DNA of 15,879 nt. It comes from Bacteroides sp. UBA939. Lineage in GTDB: Bacteria > Bacteroidota > Bacteroidia > Bacteroidales > Bacteroidaceae. A model generated the notes under the pieces. It did no database searches and had not been told where the DNA came from. It saw only the letters and a program-made list of their open reading frames with translations. Made by a program: the position numbers and the translations under genes. This document shows, piece after piece, positions 13,479-15,879 of the stretch. Where the stretch lies: the NCBI RefSeq assembly GCF_002293435.1, contig NZ_DBDF01000127.1:2782-18660 (forward strand). The letters are read 5' to 3'. The number at the start of each line of letters is the position of its first letter. Within the stretch, counting starts at the first letter, position 1.

Positions 13479-14120
13479 ATGATTAGAATGAAAAGAAGAC
13501 TCTTGGTATTTTTGCCTTTCCTGCTGTTCATGGCAGGCGTATTCACTTCTTGCGAAGAAGTGGAAGAGGAAGGTAAGTATGCGAACTGGCAGAAGCGTAA
13601 TGAAGCGTTCATTGATTCAATAAAAGTGGTTGCCGGTAGTAGGTTGGTAAGCAAATTGGAGCAACTGGAAATGGTTCAGGAAGGAGAGATGTTCTATGTG
13701 ATGAATAATTTTATCAGTACAGGTAAAAATCCTGAGTATATATATTGCAAAAAACTGAGAAAGAACCCAAGTGGGGATCGTCCACTCTTTGCAGGATCGG
13801 CTTACGTACATTATTACGGTACACTGATTACCGGCGCCAGGTTTGATGGAACTTTCACAGGTTATGGTGCAACAGATCGAAATATTCCTAATCCGCCGGC
13901 GAATGAACCGACGGTATTTGATTCACCTGTTTTGTTTAACCTGGGTTCATCTTCATTGATAACCGGATGGAGGGAGGTTTTGCAGTACATGCATGCCGGT
14001 GAGCGTATGATAGTTTATATTCCGTATAATTCAGCGTATGCTGCTGCCGGTAACGGAAGTGTTCCCGGTTATTCTGTGCTGACTTTTGATTTGATTATGA
14101 CTGAAGTAGTTCCGTTGTAG
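13479..14120 (+). CDS. FKBP-type peptidyl-prolyl isomerase lipoprotein
   Basis: A predicted envelope-anchored cis-trans prolyl isomerase, 213 aa. The N-terminus is basic (MIRMKRR), then hydrophobic, with lipobox FTSC at Cys25, so it is likely a lipoprotein acting in periplasmic folding. Residues 26-100 form a charged linker or dimerisation segment. The FKBP domain spans about 100-212: YVHYYGTLITGARFDGTF (109-126) carries the active-site Tyr113, Phe122 and Asp123. LITGWREVLQYMHAGERM carries the pocket Trp164. IPYNSAYAAAG and YSVLTFDLIM close the fold. Bases 13479 (M1) and 13488 (M4) are both possible starts. It sits 12 bases after glyS, so it is presumably co-transcribed with it; the functional reason is not evident. 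A hairpin terminator follows. Confidence 0.9.
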   Translation: MIRMKRRLLVFLPFLLFMAGVFTSCEEVEEEGKYANWQKRNEAFIDSIKVVAGSRLVSKLEQLEMVQEGEMFYVMNNFISTGKNPEYIYCKKLRKNPSGDRPLFAGSAYVHYYGTLITGARFDGTFTGYGATDRNIPNPPANEPTVFDSPVLFNLGSSSLITGWREVLQYMHAGERMIVYIPYNSAYAAAGNGSVPGYSVLTFDLIMTEVVPL

Positions 14121-14121
14121 T

Positions 14122-14157
14122 TCTAAAAGTATTATTCCCGGCTGTTCGGCTTTTAGA
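14122..14157. repeat. 8-bp inverted repeat just after the FKBP stop
   Basis: TCTAAAAG (14122-14129) pairs with CTTTTAGA (14150-14157) around a 20-base interior that contains CCG/CGG. It starts two bases past the stop codon. It could be a transcript-stabilising hairpin or an earlier weak terminator. Confidence 0.4.
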
Positions 14158-14210
14158 TATACTGCCGGATAGCGCCGTTGAGTAAGACTCTTTTTAAATA
14201 CCAATAATAG

Positions 14211-14248
14211 AGGCTGTCATTCCGAAGGGAATGGACAGCCTTCTTTAT
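14211..14248 (+). terminator. Hairpin terminator of the glyS-FKBP operon
   Basis: AGGCTGTCATTCC (14211-14223) pairs with GGAATGGACAGCCT (14228-14241), with one bulged base and the loop GAAG, followed by the T-rich TTCTTTAT. It is the obvious end of the operon, about 90 bases past the FKBP stop. Confidence 0.85.
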
Positions 14249-14303
14249 AGGATTCTTATAATTCTTTTCTTCGCATCCCTTTACCTGAATCTTATGGCTT
14301 TAT

Positions 14304-14336
14304 TTTGCTGTTTCCTATTGAAAATGTGTATATTTG
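14304..14336 (+). promoter_or_regulatory. Bacteroides-type promoter for the AAA_14/DUF4143 gene
   Basis: TTTG (14304-14307) and TATATTTG (14329-14336) match the -33 and -7 consensus exactly with 21 bases between. Transcription should begin near 14343, putting the 14348-14395 repeats in a leader of about 57 nt. Confidence 0.75.
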
Positions 14337-14347
14337 CACAAAACTCG

Positions 14348-14395
14348 TATCAGAAATGTGATTATTCACACGTTTCTGATATCAAAAATGTGATT
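14348..14395 (+). promoter_or_regulatory. Triple repeat in the leader of the AAA_14/DUF4143 gene
   Basis: TATCAGAAATGTGATT (14348-14363) recurs as TATCAAAAATGTGATT (14380-14395), one mismatch in 16. Between them lies an inverted copy (TCACACGTTTCTGATA, 14366-14381) that pairs with the first copy across TATCAGAAA/TTTCTGATA and TGTGA/TCACA. The second direct copy ends 4 bases before the ATG. It may be an operator or an RNA hairpin controlling translation. Confidence 0.6.
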
Positions 14396-14399
14396 CGTT

Positions 14400-15719
14400 A
14401 TGTTTGAAAGAGATGTTGTCCGGCAATTAAAGGCATGGAAGACGGATGCGAACAGAAAGCCGTTGGTGGTTCATGGTGCACGACAGGTAGGTAAAACGTG
14501 GGTCTTAAAGTATTTCGGCAAGGAGTATTTTGAGGATGTCGCTTATTTCAGTTTGGATAAAGACGAGAGCGGACTTTGCGACATATTCAGAACAACTAAA
14601 GACCCTCAGCGGATTATTCAGCAACTGTCTTTTTTGCATGGGAGGAAAATAGAGCCTCAGACTACTTTGCTGATTTTGGATGAGATTCAGGAATGTAATG
14701 AAGCGCTGAATGCGTTGAAATATTTCTGTGAAGAGACTCCCGAATACGCAGTGGTCTGTGCAGGGTCTTTGTTAGGTATTTATCTGAATCATGTAGGCAA
14801 GTCGTTTCCGGTGGGGAAAGTGAACCATCTTTATATGTATCCGCTCACTTTTACAGAATTTTTGAGGACAAAAGACCCGGTTATGCACGAATACATGCAT
14901 TCTATAGATAAAGTAGAACCCCTTCCACAAATCTTTTTCGATAAGCTGCGAGAGTCATTTACTGCTTATTCCATCTGCGGAGGTATGCCTGAACCTGCCA
15001 CTTTGATGGTTGACTTTAATGATATGAAGAGGGTTGACTCGGCGCTTCAGGATATACTGAATGGTTATGCTTTGGATTTTGTAAAGCACACAACTGCGGT
15101 TCTGGCTCCCCGTATCAATTATGTATGGAATTCGCTGCCTTCGCAGTTGGCGAAAGAGAATCGTAAGTTTGTTTATCAGTTGGTTCGTCCGGGGGCGCGT
15201 GCCAGGGAATACGAGGATGCTATTCTGTGGCTGGAGCAGGCGGGGCTTATTAATAAGGTGTTGCTTAGCAAATCGCCTAAGTTGCCGTTGAAAGCTTATG
15301 ATGATTTGAGCACTTTCAAACTTTATGCATTGGATTTGGGGCTGTTGAGGCGGTTGTCCGAATTGGATGCCGGTATTTTATTGCTGCCTACTCCTGCGTA
15401 CTCTGAGTACAAAGGCGCATTGGCTGAGAACTATATATTGCAAAGCCTCACGGCGCAATTCCAAACGCCTTTCCGTTATTGGAGTTCAGGCAATAAGGCG
15501 GAGATAGACTTTTTACTTCAATATGCTAATCAGATTTATCCGATAGAGGTGAAAGCCGACCGGAATGTGCAGGGCAAAAGTCTGATTCAATATGAGAAAC
15601 TCTTTCAGCCTGCTTGCCGTATCCGGTATTCGATGCTGAATTTGAAACGGGACGGGAATTTGCTGAATATACCTTTATTCCTGGCGGATAAGACGAAGGG
15701 GTTGTTGGGGAGGGAGTAA
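14400..15719 (+). CDS. AAA_14/DUF4143 ATPase
   Basis: A 439-aa ATP-binding protein of the common bacterial AAA_14 plus DUF4143 architecture, whose biological role is undefined. The N-terminal ATPase domain has Walker A GARQVGKTW (26-34), Walker B LLILDEIQ (90-97) and a sensor-like VVCAGSLLG (118-126). The linker includes TFTEFLR (150-156). The C-terminal DUF4143 part has a winged-helix-like segment (about 255-320) and then a PD-(D/E)XK-nuclease-like set: Glu343 in ENYIL, Asp370 in AEIDFLL and Glu383/Lys385 in PIEVKA. The gene is monocistronic here, with its own promoter and a repeat-rich leader. These genes are often multicopy in Bacteroides genomes. The motifs appear intact, so it is probably functional. 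Confidence 0.92.
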   Translation: MFERDVVRQLKAWKTDANRKPLVVHGARQVGKTWVLKYFGKEYFEDVAYFSLDKDESGLCDIFRTTKDPQRIIQQLSFLHGRKIEPQTTLLILDEIQECNEALNALKYFCEETPEYAVVCAGSLLGIYLNHVGKSFPVGKVNHLYMYPLTFTEFLRTKDPVMHEYMHSIDKVEPLPQIFFDKLRESFTAYSICGGMPEPATLMVDFNDMKRVDSALQDILNGYALDFVKHTTAVLAPRINYVWNSLPSQLAKENRKFVYQLVRPGARAREYEDAILWLEQAGLINKVLLSKSPKLPLKAYDDLSTFKLYALDLGLLRRLSELDAGILLLPTPAYSEYKGALAENYILQSLTAQFQTPFRYWSSGNKAEIDFLLQYANQIYPIEVKADRNVQGKSLIQYEKLFQPACRIRYSMLNLKRDGNLLNIPLFLADKTKGLLGRE

Positions 15720-15720
15720 G

Positions 15721-15879
15721 GGTTGGTGATTAGGGGGTAGTAAATTAGTGATTAGGGATTAGTGAATTGGTGATTAGGGGTTAGTAAATTAGTGATTAGG
15801 GGTTAGTGATTAGTGATTTGTGATAAATGGTCAATGATTAGTGATTAACAGGAGTATCTCTATTCTCCTCCTCCCGGGA
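15721..15879 (+). repeat. AT-rich tandem repeats of about 22 bp
   Basis: After the ATPase stop the sequence consists of head-to-tail, imperfect units of about 22 bases built on TTAGTAAATTAGTGATTAGG (15738-15758, 15759-15780, 15781-15802, with partial units on either side). Shorter AGTGATT copies follow. There are no spacers and no coding potential. The end (15840-15858) nearly repeats bases 3791-3809. The array continues toward the window edge. Confidence 0.75.

Noticed and set aside
15721..15850. CRISPR-like array
   Set aside because: Units of about 22 bases are head-to-tail with no unique spacers, and no cas genes are present.

Overview
The window looks like a Bacteroides chromosome segment. 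Evidence for this includes promoter -7 boxes of the TAnnTTTG type (TATCTTTG, TATTTTTG, TATATTTG), signal-peptide and lipoprotein architectures, a DUF3316-like protein, a large secreted GH2 enzyme, and a topoisomerase IV-type A subunit of Bacteroidetes form. No rRNA, CRISPR array, transposase or integrase is visible.

Layout: (1) 82-3309, minus: secreted glycoside hydrolase family 2 enzyme with no SusC/SusD neighbours in the window. (2) 3474-3614, minus: tRNA-Leu(UAG) with its own promoter and a strong hairpin terminator. (3) 3615-4058: gene-free mosaic of short repeats. (4) 4059-5981, minus: two-gene unit of a DUF3316-like exported protein and an S41-like peptidase lipoprotein. (5) 6042-6165: palindromic repeat element. 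(6) 6170-8881, minus: parC-like type IIA topoisomerase subunit. (7) 9003-9485, minus: 5'-truncated remnant of an archaeal-type AAA ATPase, ending at a perfect 12-bp hairpin. (8) 9533-11384, minus: AT-rich two-gene cassette of an AAA15/RloA-like ATPase with its own promoter and an overlapping gene for an unrecognised 161-aa protein. (9) 11385-11924: promoters facing away from each other plus a long inverted repeat. (10) 11925-14120, plus: glyS and an FKBP-type PPIase lipoprotein, 12 bases apart, followed by a terminator. (11) 14304-15719, plus: AAA_14/DUF4143 ATPase whose predicted 5' leader carries three copies of a repeat. (12) 15721-15879: short tandem repeats.

Housekeeping functions (tRNA-Leu, topoisomerase subunit A, GlyRS) alternate with accessory genes. 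The 9003-11924 interval is the main accessory island: a broken ATPase gene next to an intact ATPase/partner cassette. The cassette is the best candidate for an undescribed system. Its architecture (ABC-class SMC-like ATPase plus a small, translationally overlapped partner) resembles known defence or toxin-type modules, but the partner matches no family I can name. This functional reading is inference.
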